Below, one piece after another: positions 35,484-47,511 of a DNA stretch of 64,000 bases (position 1 is its first letter; each line of letters begins with the position of its first letter). The stretch spans positions 29,800,101-29,864,100 of the forward strand of contig CM073321.1 in NCBI GenBank assembly GCA_037043015.1. Direction: 5' to 3'. The notes beneath the pieces were generated by a model. It did no database searches. It was not told the DNA's origin and was given only the letters and a program-made list of their open reading frames with translations. The DNA comes from Bryum argenteum (Eukaryota; Streptophyta; Bryopsida; Bryales; Bryaceae). Both the position numbers and the translations under genes were made by a program.

Positions 35484-35820
35484 AAAATTGCCACAATTCT
35501 CAAAAATCAGCATGTATGAAGATTTTCCACAATTCTCAAAAACCAGCATGTATCTTAATTTGCCACAATCCTCAAAAACTTAGCTTGTATGAGGATTTTG
35601 AAATCCTTGTATAGCATGTTGAGGATTTTGGAATCCTAATTCAGTATCTATGAGGATTTTGGAATCCTCATGTGCCACAATTCTCAAAAATGAAATTCAA
35701 CATGTATGAAGATTTCTAAAATCCTAATTTGTCGAAATCTTCAAAAACTAACCTCAGCATGTATGAAGATTTCAAAAATCCTACTTTGCCACAATCCTCA
35801 AAAACTCTGCTTATATAGAG
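35484..35820 (+). repeat. Degenerate tandem array with GAGGATTTTGGAATCCT unit
   Basis: Six to eight imperfect units of roughly 40-50 bp combine 'ccacaattctcaaaaa', 'agcatgtatgaagattt' and 'gaggattttggaatcct'. The last block is itself an imperfect palindrome. The array makes the short ORFs here meaningless. Confidence 0.7.
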
Positions 35821-35829
35821 ATTTTTCAA

Positions 35830-38460
35830 TACTCAAAAGAAGGCCTCGTAATCAATTTTCCCCTTACTTACTTAGTGTTTTACTATGGTCCCACCTCATG
35901 TCCAAAATGATACAATGGCTATAATGACTTGACGCGGACGACATTGAATATTGTTTCTCATTTGAGACACTTGTTGCAAAGCCCTTGACAAGTAAGTGTC
36001 ACTTATGTCGTCATTTTTTTGCAAATTCCTACTACTATCAGAAACGGACTGATGGATGAAATTAAGAACAAATAGATGAATGTATTTTTTTGAATTAGGG
36101 AGAGTGTATGGGCCGTCACGACTCTCTTTTGTCTCTGTGTGTAAGCTTAGTAGCTTCTAGGGTTGTAGTTATAGGATGATGTTTTTAGACTTAACATGGA
36201 AAATACGATGAAGTAGGATTTGTGGAATTGTTTTATAAGGGTGTAAGTGGGGGTTGGTTAAGGTAGAAGATAGAAGAGTTGGAGTTTCCATCCTAGAAGT
36301 TAAGTGCTGACTTTGGAGAGCTATGGCATTCAAGTAGAAGTAAGTTGGAGAGCGCCTTAAGCAGAGAGAAGCATCTCAAAGCCATCTTTCCAACAAGTGG
36401 AAGCTTCTAATGATAGGAGCACCAAGGAGGGAGATATGGTCATTCTTGTAAAGAGACTTCATCAACTTGTAGTGGACTTCAAAACTCAAGACACCTGAAT
36501 TTTGTAGGAGAATTCCTGCCTGTAGAAGACGACTTGTGAAACAAGCTTTGGTAGAGAGGTTCGCCTTTTAGCTAACTTTTTATGAAACATAAGGTCACTA
36601 TTTACAAATCAAGGAGGGAGGAGTAGCAGCCGTTTGGGTTGAGGTGTGTCTGTTGTGGCGGCAGATTGCAAGACCCCAGTAAGAGACGCCATAATCTAGG
36701 AGTAACAAGGAGGCCGCTATTTGAATCTAGGAGTGTCTTCTAGTTGTCTTTCCAACAATTCTAAAGTCACCTTCAATGGATTAGGGATTGAAGACTTACC
36801 TACCATTTGTGATCAAATTTTTTTATTATAGTGGAATAATTAATGTGATTGAAGTTTATTTGTTTGGATTACAAAACTCAACCTTTGTGATTTGCCACAC
36901 CACGTAGCTATCATTTTAATAACTAGGGCTTGAATGTCTTGGCATGGATAATGCCTTTTTAAAAAATTTATTTGAATGGTATACTTCATATTGCAAAGTG
37001 CTAGAGCTTATATATGGTCGTTGATACTGACGTAGTTACAAAATTTCTTAGAAGATATTATAGAGTGTAGTGAAATAGGTCATAATATTCTTGTTTCCTT
37101 ATGAGAGCCAACCCTGGGTGTGGATGATTACTGAAAAAAAAAGTAAGAGTCTAAGATTCACTACAGAATACAAGTTTTTTAAAATGCAGACAATTTCTTT
37201 CTTTATGGAGGTAATAGAACTCCTAAAACAATTTAAAACTTATGCAAAAAAAATTCAAGTGATTGCTTTTCCAATGCTATGGAGGAAGTTCCTTGAGAAT
37301 TTGGTATATTGAAGTGGTAGCTGTTGGTTTCAACTTCTTATTTTCAAAGAACAATACATTCAACTAGCAACAAAAAAATTCTAGAAGCACAATTTTAGAG
37401 AATCAAAGAGCTCAAAAAAGTTTGTTTTGCTCTACTCATTGAGCGATGTGAATGAAGCACAAGTGTTTACCAGTTCAATATCTCAACTTTTATCCATATC
37501 TACATTTGCGTTAAGACAGTGGTACATTCTTATTCTCTAGAAATTTAAAGATAGTAACTTATATACAAAAACTAAGACCATATACGATTAAATTTTTTAA
37601 CACCCTAAGTTTGGACCATTTGTTATTATCGTTGTTCACATACCTCAATTGTTCCTCTACCTTAATAAAGCTTGCTAACAGTTGAAAGCTCCGTACAAAC
37701 GTTTACTGCAAAGATGAGTAATGACTTAGAGTTGGAAATGCAATGAAAGTAGTTTTTATTTTTAATTATAGCATGTCCCTCGCTAAGGTAATATCTCATA
37801 TTGCAAGCTTATCTTTTTTTTGCATGTATTACTTTAATAGCTAAGTTCTTAATGTTTCTAAGCTTAATGATTGTCTATCTTGCCGATACATAGTTTTACA
37901 TTAAATTAGAGGGGAGACTAAGAAATAAAGATATCATGGCAGATCAAAATTCCCCTTGTCAAGAGCAAATGTGGTTAAGTATATAAATACCATGTTGAAC
38001 ACATGGATTTTATTCAAAAACATTGGGGGGTCCTTGAAGATCTTCAATCCACGACAACTGGAGACGATGATGTTAAAGGTCATGGGGTTCAAGTTTTAAG
38101 TCTATCATTGCTTCAAAATCTCAAAGTTGTGAAATACCATTGATGCCGCCCTTCCCACTAGTGAGCATGTGGAAAATAGGGGCTTTTGAAATATTTGGGC
38201 TGCCCTTGAACGTCTGCAGATTGGAACACCTTCCTGCACAATACAGAGGGCCCTTTCTAATAAGAATTTTAGAATTCTTTGAACTATTTTTTGTAGTCGT
38301 TTCAAAATTTGGTCCTCTTCTACAAGTAAGGTCTAACTTTGCTGTAGCACACGTTTTGGTCTGCAATTATATGTTGGAAGTATGCTCTCGAACTTAGAAT
38401 TTGTTTCTTGTTAATCCGTTTGTGTACAATCAACAGATTAAGTATTGATAGAGAGGGTTG
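35830..38460. other. Intergenic DNA, no gene recognised
   Basis: AT-rich. 36,100-36,760 is more complex and might be an old retroelement fragment, but no protein motif could be confirmed on either strand. 38,120-38,395 has short overlapping ORFs on both strands without motifs. Confidence 0.35.
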
Positions 38461-38965
38461 TCATATCGGGCTTGTTGGGATGATCGGGCAAGCACATTGG
38501 GCGGGCGAGTTGTCTCGAGCGAGCAGATGTACTTGTCCGCCTTGATTGTAGGAGGCATGTAATTTCTTGTGGGTAAGACATTTTGCACTAAAAAACCACG
38601 TAGAATGTGATGTATCACTCCACCGTGGCGTTGGAGCAGGTGCCACGATACACGGTGGGTGCGAGAAGTGTCGGGACAGGTGCCAAAAATGCAAGGCAGG
38701 TACCCTTCGTGGCAAGGCAGATTTCTTGTTGGCAAGGGGGATTCCTTGGTATTAAGGCGGATGACATTTTTCGTAGCGCGGGTGCCATTCTGGCAAGGCA
38801 TGTGAAATATATATATTTTTTAAAATTTTTTTATTTTTTAAAATTTTAATTTATTATTATTTTATTCTAATGAACGGATCAATATAAGAGCAGGTGCCAT
38901 TTTGGCAGGGGGGATTCTTGAAGAGATAGGGCGGGTGCTGTAGTGACAGGACGGGGGACAATTTT
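38460..38965. repeat. Diverged GGCAAGGC-type repeat block
   Basis: Imperfect units of about 20-25 bp around 'gtggcaaggcaggtacc', 'ttggcaagggggattcc', 'gcgggtgccattctgg' and 'agcaggtgccattttgg'. They are split by an AT run at 38,810-38,870. The G-rich composition stands out from the surrounding AT-rich DNA. No coding potential. Confidence 0.5.
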
Positions 38966-40138
38966 TTTTTAATGTAGGTACATATGGATTCATGGACAAC
39001 GTTATGCAATTATTGACCTTTGCTTGTGTTTGCCTAAGCATTTTCATCAACTATTTTTAAAATTTGGTTGAGAAACCTTCCTCCACATAATGGAGAAATG
39101 GATCAGATTACTACCGAACATTTCTTCACTCTATCATCCGCGTAGGAAATGCCATGGTTTGAGGCATACAGACACTTATATAAGGTCATCTAATATTGAT
39201 ACCATGAAGTAAACAAATTCTTTGGTTAAAGCAGCCTCTATCTTTTCCTCCCTCAGGATTGAAGGTTGTTTGCTCCCTTAGTAGATTTGTGAAGCAAACT
39301 AAACAATCTATTGTTAAAGTTAGTCTCTTAGGACCGCATAGGCTGGAGGAAGATGTGCTTTGGGCAAAAAGATTCCACAAAAAAAAATTTACTAATTGCT
39401 CTAGTTCAAAATACTGCGTTTAAGATTGCTTTGATGAAGACTCCCGAATTTGGAAAATTGTAAGCCCCACCCATGACGATGAAATTTAGGCAAAACTGTT
39501 GGAAGTAGTAAAGACCGAGCTACAAGTTAAACTAGATATTAGACTCTCTGAGAGACGGACGTTGCTAGTATGGAAGCGTAGAGCAGAGAGCGGTGAGCGT
39601 ACATTTGGATTTACGAGTGATAATTTTATATTTTCAGTAAGAAATTTACTAAAAGTGAAAGTAAAAGTTTCAAATTGAGGACATTTTCTAAAGTATTTGA
39701 ATATTCTTTATTGATACACGTAAAAACAAGTACCTAGAACTGTATGATTTAGAATTGTATTATTCAAGCTTCAGTAGTCTAAGCACATGTACTCTATATT
39801 TCTATAAAATTCCCTACTATATTGGAAATTATGGTTTATTTATATGTAAAATATGATACTTCAATGATTTAATATAATATTATAATCATAAAATGATTTA
39901 ATCATACTCACGTAGTTGTGAATATGATGTGTTAGCAAATATAGTCTATGTTGATATATGTATAATAATCATACAAGCTGGATGAGATAAGATGTAACAT
40001 AGTCTAAGAGTACGCTCTCAAGGACCTTCTTCACCTCATTGAAACCGAGGGTAGGGCACGCATAAGAAGGTCTATTTCAACATCTAGCCTCAACATCAAT
40101 AGTAAGATACAGTATATGTGCTTACAATATTAATACGG
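38966..40138. other. Intergenic DNA, no gene recognised
   Basis: AT-rich sequence; nothing supported on either strand. Confidence 0.35.
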
Positions 40139-40142
40139 AATC

Positions 40143-40303
40143 AACACCTATTTTGTTATAATGGGAATATTCAGATTATCAAATTGATGGCAATTGAGAT
40201 TGAGTTGAGCCAAATTTACTGTGTGGGTACATTTAGCTCGACTCGAGCGAAACCCACATTTCTCAAAATTAGTGAATAATACCATTATAACAAAGTACGT
40301 GTT
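40143..40303. mobile_element. 161-bp MITE
   Basis: Terminal arms AACACCTATTTTGTTATAATGG (40,143-40,164; read here only as landmarks AACAC...TTGTTATAATGG) and the inverted CCATTATAACAAAGTACGTGTT (40,282-40,303) match at about 19 of 22 positions. AATC flanks both sides (40,139-40,142 and 40,304-40,307), a 4-bp duplication. No coding capacity. The superfamily is not assignable from this alone. Confidence 0.7.
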
Positions 40304-40975
40304 AATCTCTTAAAACTCTAGGCAAGTGCATTTTTTTATTTTTGCTAATTGTAATCTAGTTAACTGTCTCAATAGGTGTCGATGCAATCTGCAATGTAAC
40401 AATGCATTCAATACCATATTGACGTATTATGGTCACCTTCAAAATGGTTGCTTCCATTGTGTTGGTAGTCAAAGTGTTTAAAATGAACTTACCACTTCTA
40501 TGAAACCCATTGGTGATGCTAAAATCCTAGCTGGAACCTAGACGTGTTGCGCCTTCTTTAGAGTTGCCTTGAAAGATGTCTACTATGCTTTAATAGCCAT
40601 TAAACCTCCTCTCAACCTCCTCCATTAATGATGCATATTTATATTGAAAGCGTCGTTGTTTATGTTGTTTTTGCAAATTATAGATAATCTAGTGTTTTGT
40701 GTGCTTCTCCAAGGTTGGGTCTAGTGGAAGAAGAATATCCTCTTATGACTTTTTAGGGGCTCAACAGTATTGCTTGCACAATAGAAGATTCAAACAACAT
40801 TCCAATTGGTTTGTGCACCATCAATTATGAAGTCCTGAAAGTATGCAGAGGTATATTGTATCAAGACACATGTAACGTAATTAAGGTTTTTCTAAAACAC
40901 TATCCAAGCTTTTCTATCCTCAAATTAAAAACCACAACCCGTAATGGTGACAACTCGTTGGAATTTAATGTCATA
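40304..40975. other. Intergenic DNA, no gene recognised
   Basis: About 670 bp between the MITE and the truncated family A fragment. Nothing was recognised. Confidence 0.35.
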
Positions 40976-41187
40976 CATGACGGCGGCGATGACATACACC
41001 ACCAGGATCAAGACCAACATTCCAACAAGACAGTCATCGCTGTGCTCCAGTCGGTTTATGACCGGATCACAGAGGTTGGATCCGTTCCGGCCCCAACAGA
41101 GACGCCTGCCTAGACTCCGGTAAATCGTCCTCCCTTGCTGACGTCCCTACGACGGATGCAAAGCCTTCCAATCCGGCCACTCCTCTT
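40976..41187 (+). repeat. Truncated family A coding fragment
   Basis: About 210 bp closely match 42,130-42,320 of the adjacent family A copy ('taccaccaggatc', 'gttggatccgttccggcccca', 'gatgcaaagccttccaatc'). It is a direct, partial duplication of the ORF's Pro-rich linker region placed immediately upstream of copy 2, with stop codons. Confidence 0.7.
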
Positions 41188-43225
41188 AGTGCGCAATAAA
41201 AGTGCGTGTAGTGTGTCAAATCCGACTTAAGTATGTAGTAGGCTGTATACTATAAGGCAAAATAAAGTTTGGATAATGTTCCAAATCATTAGATAATAGT
41301 TTAAATTAAAAAATCACCATTTGTGGGAACCAAATCTCTCATTTAAAATGGAAAGAAGGAATGTCAGAAGCCGGACAAGGGTTTTAAGTACGGCAGCAGA
41401 AGGACGGAGTGGCCACAATACAATAATGACAGAAATGGCAAATGATAGCTCCGTACTAGGCCGGATTCGGCGCTGTAATCAATCATCTTGCCGTCTCCTT
41501 CGTCCAAAGCGCAGAAGAAGAAAACAAATCCAAACTCGCGAGCCGAATAGAGAGTTCGCGCGCTAGTGCAGCAAGAGCCAAGGAGAGAGTTCGGGCGATG
41601 GTGCAACAAGAGCCGAGGAGAGAGTTCAGGCGCAGGTGCAGCAAGAGCGGCTGTAGCATCCTATCCAGTCGTCCTAAAAATCCGAGCCGGACAGGTCAGG
41701 CCGGGCAGCCCTACGGATACGGATCTGATGATGAGCAAACTACTTTGGTTAAGCGCCGATGGAGTACTACGCCTTGAAGAAGTGCATCATGGACATGTTA
41801 AAGGGGTTTGGATGTGAGGATCTAAATGAAGTCAAGAAGGTGGTGGATGCAAGGCGATCTCAGGAGCAAGTTCGCGGTTTGGAGCAGAGGATGACGAAGA
41901 TGACCCTCGACAACAATGGCCCCAGAGAGCAAGCTTGGATCAAAGACGACGCCTTTGCCGCACACAAGGAAGCTTTGGAGACTGCCTATGAAGAGGTAAT
42001 CAAACTGACACAAATTTGTGAAGTGTCAGCTGAGGTACTTCAAAAAGCCAACTTATACGAGGCCGGAATCACAGGGTCGGAAGTGTTCAAAGTCCACATC
42101 TTCCAGAAATTCTCAAAGGCGGCCATATCGTATACCACCAGGATCGAGACCAACAACAAGACAATCATCATTGTACTCGTGTCCATCCGAGACCGGATCA
42201 GGGAGGTTGGATCCGTTCCGGCCCCAATAAAGACGCCAACCGAAACTCAGGTAAACTATCCTCTCCTAGTTAACGTCCCTAGGATAGATGCAGGGCCTTC
42301 CAATCTCGCCACCTTCAAGGACAAAGACAAGAAAGAAGCAGAAGCGCCCGTCATAGCCGACTCTCCGGCCAAGGACACTCGTTCTGTGGCCTGGAAACTC
42401 CTAACTGAAGATTGGAAGAAGTCGCTAGCGGCCAAGAAGCTTCACGAGCAGGTCGAAGTCACCATCTCAGACAAAGAGGAGTTAAAGAGCGAGGAGGATA
42501 TGGATCCATAGAAAAGCGACGAGAAATATGTGGTGGTGGACGGAAAGCAGATCAGGACAAGCCGGATTTCAGCAATTCTTGTAAAACGACCGAGGCACGG
42601 TGTCAATCGACGTGGCATGAGTTAGTTGTACGGATTGGAAATCCGGATTGAGAATCCCGCCTAGACTTAGGAGTCCAGACTAGGACAGTGGGTAGGATCT
42701 TTTTGGGAAAGCGAGCCGCTTTCCATAGTGTAGGCCTAGTAGAAAGGCCGCCGCTAGGGTTTTAGATCTCAGAGGATTTTGATTCTGAGTACTTATAGGT
42801 GAGAATTATGTCACCTAGTCATTCCTTCCTTGTTAATCAAACAACCTCTTAGGCGCATATTCAGTGTGATCCCAAACTTGCTGAGAGAAGGAAACGCCTC
42901 TTGCAACCACTTTACGGCCTGTGATGTCCAAGAGTAAAGTGGGCAAGGCCGGATTGCTATTTGTCCTCCCATTGCAAGAAAGCTGGGTTCTTCTGTCGTC
43001 TTTGAGGACGGGTTAGGAGCAGTACAAGACCGGAATATGTGGATCCTTCTCCTAGCCGGATCCTAATCCCATGGGGTTTGTTGTTGTAATAGAGTGAGAG
43101 GGTAATCAGAACTTTTTGCATGACGTGCTAATCCGTCCTAAGCGGATTAGTTGTGAGAAAGTAAGGAATGCCTAGTGTGTGTGAGTGTGTAAGTAGAAAT
43201 TAGACTTGGAGGTTTTCGCCACACA
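41188..43225 (+). repeat. LTR-like unit, family A, copy 2
   Basis: Aligned by eye along its length with 5,371-7,502. It ends in the same CGCCACACA. The first part of the TGTYGGACC start seen in copies 1 and 3 is missing, so the 5' end is truncated next to the 40,976-41,187 fragment. Downstream sequence (43,226-43,420) also matches that after copy 3, indicating shared internal element sequence. Confidence 0.65.
41759..42511 (+). CDS. Coiled-coil protein of family A unit (copy 2)
   Basis: 250 residues, the least damaged of the three copies. The N-terminus 'CIMDMLKGFGCEDLNEVKKVVDAR' is followed by a coiled-coil segment, the conserved 'SAEVLQKANLYEAGI' and 'EVFKVHIFQKF', a Pro/Thr linker and an acidic end 'DKEELKSEEDMDP'. 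The frame then stops early relative to copy 1, whose basic tail is read here after the stop (42,512-42,625). No catalytic motif. Conservation of the central 60 residues among three copies suggests that it was once a functional element protein. Confidence 0.5.
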   Translation: MEYYALKKCIMDMLKGFGCEDLNEVKKVVDARRSQEQVRGLEQRMTKMTLDNNGPREQAWIKDDAFAAHKEALETAYEEVIKLTQICEVSAEVLQKANLYEAGITGSEVFKVHIFQKFSKAAISYTTRIETNNKTIIIVLVSIRDRIREVGSVPAPIKTPTETQVNYPLLVNVPRIDAGPSNLATFKDKDKKEAEAPVIADSPAKDTRSVAWKLLTEDWKKSLAAKKLHEQVEVTISDKEELKSEEDMDP

Positions 43226-43949
43226 ATACATAAGGAAAAGAGTCTTTGTTCATCTCCTTTTGAAAAGGGGTACCCTTAGTAATCAAGGTTAAAGTACAGA
43301 TTTGATGGTTGGATGGATTTGGGAATTAGTTGCCGTAGTCGCTATTTTCTCTTGGTTACTTTACAGAATCCCTGGAACAATACACAAGTCACTTCTACGC
43401 ATTTAGTACAGCTATATATGACAAAGTGAAGGAAAATGCAAAAGATGTGTTCGGACAAGCAGCACCAATCTGCTCGCTGATATGCCGGTAACCCTGAGAC
43501 CGCAAAAGCAATTTGGAGTTGCAATATACGTGGACATGCTGAGCTACGAGGGGTTACTACTTGGGTGCCTCAGGTCACAAGAGGAGGTCTTTCTTGCGAA
43601 TTAAAACAATGCTATGATGATCTTGCCCCCCCTCCTTTGCTCGCAGACCGGAGGAGATGAGGTAATCCATAAGGCAAGGGTTGTTTTGGGGAGAGTACTT
43701 GACTGAAGCAGCTAATTCAACTCCAATTCGGACCTGTGCACAATCCCCTACAACCACCCCTGAGGCGGTTATCTTGGTAGCTTCAGATGCATTCAAACTC
43801 AAGGCTAGTCAAGGGATGGAGACTGAATCAGAAGATGTGCCTAGGCTGACTTCTTGTATGACTGCACCAACGTAAAAAGCGCCCGCCTCATAGGATACTC
43901 TCAATAAGATAGGTTGGAAGTAGAACGTAGTAGAAAACGCAGATGCTTA
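43226..43949. pseudogene. Internal retroelement remnant between family A and B LTRs
   Basis: The sequence to 43,420 matches the stretch after family A copy 3. At 43,678-43,800 the plus frame reads 'FWGEYLTEAANSTPIRT', reminiscent of the FWGEA...NRTP motif of Ty1/copia integrases, but stops surround it. This is at best a strongly decayed copia-type fragment. Confidence 0.3.
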
Positions 43950-44645
43950 GCTTAGTCAACTACTCTATGAATCTCCGATTTGGATCTAGTTAGGGTTTCT
44001 AGGAAATTTAGGAGCGCAGATATTTATTGACGATTCAGAGGAATTCCCCGGGTCTTTTTGTAATTCGACCATCATGAGTAAAGTTTTAGCTTGAATCTCA
44101 TCCCCCTGCATCTTTGTGTGTTGTTCTAGGTTGTTTTGTTTAAGTGTAATCTAAACAGGATTTGCTAGCAGGAGTCCCTCGCAATTCCGGAGTTCACCAC
44201 AATGATATTGGGAGGGACTTTGTGAGTGGAGGTAGAATCCGTAAGGGTCCGAGTGGGCGAGTTTTGAATTGCTCGTTGATATGTTCATAAGTTACAGGTT
44301 TCCATGTTGAGTTTCGCTTGGGGAGAAGAATTTGCATGGATAGTAAAGTTAGGCTGGATTTAAACCTCTTGGGTGGGATGTCTAGTTGAGGATTCCGGAC
44401 TGGAGTCACTCCCTAGTCCTAGTAACCGGATAGAGTAGTGGCCCTACTTCATTAAACTCTCGCGGATCAAGTGGTGAAAATCTGCTCACCATCATCTGGA
44501 TAGCAAGTTGTTCCACTAAATTAGGGAGAGAACCAGACAAACATTTAGTGACCTACCGTCTAGGAACAAAAACCAAATAGTAAAAGCTGTTGTAAGAGAA
44601 GGGCTCTGGACAGTGAGAAGAAGAAGAAGATAGGTAGTTAGTTCC
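43950..44645 (+). repeat. LTR-like sequence, family B, copy 2 (3' truncated)
   Basis: Matches 290-905 ('cagatatttattgacgatt', 'ttgggtgggatgtctagttgagga', 'ctctcgcgga', 'tagggagagaacc') and then diverges. The 3' third present in copies 1 and 3 is absent. Confidence 0.6.
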
Positions 44646-44814
44646 AAATGAAAGTCTTTCTAATGATGTCTACATGTAATTTAGAGAGAGGGGCATGTCG
44701 GGCGCGCTTCTCGGCATCTTTAAACTCGCCCTTGCTTGTTCCGTAGGGTAGTGTAGTCCCGATCGGTATTGTGCTTCTTCAATTGTATGTCCTCCAGTAG
44801 GCCACCGTTGGTTT

Positions 44815-45040
44815 GGTTCATCCAACCAAATGTTGGTTGTCGTCCAAACTCTCCTGCAATTGTTGGATTAAGTCGGCAATGTACTATGGGGTCTCCTTCA
44901 GTTGCTTGATGGTGGGATCAAGCTGGAAATGCAAAGCATCGAGGTCGGATGACAAACATTGCCACTCCAGCTGGGTATTGTCGACATCAAGCTGGAGGAT
45001 TCCCTTCCAGACTAGAGTCTCCTAAAGGTACTAAGAGTGG
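44815..45040 (-). pseudogene. Coiled-coil fragment of a gag-like protein
   Basis: The minus frame reads a heptad-rich stretch ('LQLDVDNTQLEWQCLSSDLDALHFQLDPTIKQLKE', a stop, then 'ADLIQQLQESLDDNQHLVG'), similar in style to the coiled-coil parts at 8.0-8.5 kb. Short and interrupted by a TAG; identity beyond coiled coil is unknown. Confidence 0.35.
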
Positions 45041-45081
45041 TCGACCTCAAAAGTTTTGGTAGGTGCTAAGTTCTGTCGGAG

Positions 45082-46260
45082 TGTCGTGGGTCACCTAACC
45101 AAGTACGACCAAAAATAACCCAATTCACCACTAATACCTGACCAAAGGGTCCACCTTCTGGGTAACGTTCCTCGGAGACTCTATGAAGTGCGAATCAAGA
45201 CTCAATCCGGTTAGGACTACCGGTTTTATGCTACAACAACCTACTGCCATCCGGTTGACAGAACCGATGACTCACACAATTGGATCCAGTCGTCCTCAAC
45301 CCGGAACGCCATGGTAACCGGGTAATTCCTGGTCCGGTTTTCCTTCTCGGTTGTTTACTCTATTGACCGCATATTGTTAAGTAACGAATGTTGATTTGGT
45401 TTTACCTCCGTAAATCCTCGAAGGGATCCTTCCTATTAGTCTAAAGATTACAAAATTAGGTTACTCTCTATAGGGTTGATTTAGGTGATCGGAGTTTCAC
45501 CGGTTTGTTACTTCGTATTCTACCTCTCTCTCCCGGAGTTCTTCCCTTACAACCTCTTCTACCACCCGGTTTTACCTTCCAAACAGCGGGTCAGTCAAGC
45601 AGTTATCCAATTCTCTCCCGTTCTCTAGTCCAACGATACTTGCAATCCGGATTGCAGCGAAAAATATCCCACTGTTCAATCCGCGAGATTTCTACTAACG
45701 TTACTTGGAACCAAACAGGTTTCCGGATTCGCACGCCAATTCCAGTAAGGACTCCCTCAACCGGATATCCCGTCCAAGAGGTTGGCTACCAAGTCAGCTT
45801 GACTCACCAACCCAGTACCTCTGTCCACTCACCAACCCAGTACCTCTGTCCATTCACCAACCCGGTACCTCTGTCCAACCCAGTACCTCTGTCCATGATC
45901 GGCAGACACACATACACAAACGCTCGGAATCTCCCACTTAGATCTCTTACTGACACCGCAACTGCTCTAACAATCCCAACCCGGGTACTAGAGTAGCAGC
46001 CACCGAACTTGCAAGGGACTCCTTGTCACTACAACCGGATGCAGACCTTACCTACACATGACAACCTAGAATCACACAAACAACACAAAGACACACGAGT
46101 TTGAGATGCAAGCTAAATCTTTACTCATGGGTGCAGACAATACAAAGAAGACCCAGGCGACTCTGAAGAATCCCCGATAAGTATCCATGGCTCTCGAATT
46201 CACCAAAACCCTCATCAGATGCAAAATATCCGAAATCCGAGATGTTTAGAGTGAGTGGAC
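45082..46260 (-). repeat. LTR-like sequence, family B, copy 3
   Basis: Reverse complement matches 285-1,367 nearly end to end, including the terminal CCCACGACA versus CTCACAACA and the 'gaggaacgttaccc' block. It follows the minus-strand ORFs at 47,511-46,849, in the position of a 3' LTR. A 25-bp minisatellite (about 45,803-45,895, unit 'ccaacccagtacctctgtcc') lies inside it. Confidence 0.65.
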
Positions 46261-46848
46261 CTAGCTAAGCATCTGCATTTCTGTCCTTAATCTAAATATC
46301 TAATTTGTCTACTTGATAATTAGCGCCCTCTCCTGTCATTGGTCCAGCCGGAGTAGAAGGCGGCGCAGCCTTCTTTGCTGACCTGTATCCCTTGTCTTCC
46401 GGCTCACGAACAGCGATTACCCCCCCCCCCAAACGTCACTGCTGATTACAAGGTGGCAGGAAGAAGTTCCTACGAACAGTACTCCGGCTAGGCATCTGGT
46501 CTCCTCCTTCAAGAGGTGTGGACTCTCTGGATCCGAACGTGCCTTCCGGAGTGTGTTGACGATCCGCACCGGGGTAGGGAACAATATATCTGCGTCGGCG
46601 CTCCTCTCTATCGATTCGGATGTCCCGAGAGTCCGGATGGCGATCTAATACAAGTCGGCTGGCTCTTGAATCTGCACAAACGGAAGAATTACTCCGGTAT
46701 GCACGAGAACCAGGGAAATTGCAGGAGCTATCAGCTCGGAGGACTTCTCCTTATCAGCTGGCTTATTCTCGTCTACCTGCATTTCTTCCGGCTATATCGC
46801 GGTAGCCTCCTCAACACTCTCCTTTAGTACAATCGTTCCGGTCTGCTC

Positions 46849-47511
46849 CTAGATCGGAGGTATCTCGTATGGGTCCTCCGACTCTTCTTCTTCCACTGCT
46901 TCAACCTCCGGTGGAACTGCTGGTTGCACAACCAATGGCACTACCGGTTCCACTTCCAGTAGCACCTCGGGTTGCACGTCTGGGACCACTGTTGGCCCTG
47001 CAATCGGTACATCATCCTCCTCCTGTGACTCGGCTGCGGTGTTGTCGAGGCCGACCAACTCCCTTCATTCTCCCCGTGATTCAACAATGTAGACTCCTAC
47101 CGGTTGGACTGACTCCACTTCTGTTTGGGCGGGGGTAGCTACTTTGGGTATCGGGGCGTCACACAAACGTGCAGGTGCTGCCTCGACTTCCTTCGGGGCC
47201 GGTTTGGGAAAGAAGCCCGCCGGAAGGGTGATCTTGCTCGAACCTGTAAAGGGAGTGATGGCCATTAGCTTACTCGAGAGTACCCGGAATTCTCTCAGCG
47301 TTTGGTTAACTCCCACTGCGTGCGTCCGGAGTAACTCCTCCGACCGGGTTGAATCTTCTAAAGTTAGCCGCGCATTGTAGAACTTTGCCTTCATCTGAGC
47401 CTCTCCATTCGATTGGAAGAGCTTCTCCAGCGTTTGCACCACCGTCCAGTTGATGCTCTGTAATCCCCGGATTACCTCCTCCTGCTCCCGCACGGTCTTC
47501 CTCAACGTCTC
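46849..47511 (-). pseudogene. C-terminal part of a coiled-coil retroelement protein
   Basis: 47,511-47,065 encodes a helical segment ('VREQEEVIRGLQSINWTVV', 'LRTHAVGVNQTLREFRVL') followed by a Pro/Ala-rich region. A stop near 47,065 separates it from 47,058-46,849, a Val/Pro/Glu-rich tail with repeated 'VVPLVVQPAVPPEVE'-type units ending 'PYEIPPI'. The reading frame begins abruptly at the TGTCGGACC edge of a family A LTR, so the 5' part has been displaced. Confidence 0.45.

Noticed and set aside
36600-36760. LINE reverse-transcriptase fragment on the minus strand (LLDYGVSYWG)
   Set aside because: Too short, and no second RT motif in order.
45505-45996. 163-codon plus-strand ORF
   Set aside because: Antisense to family B LTR copy 3 and containing its minisatellite; no protein motif.
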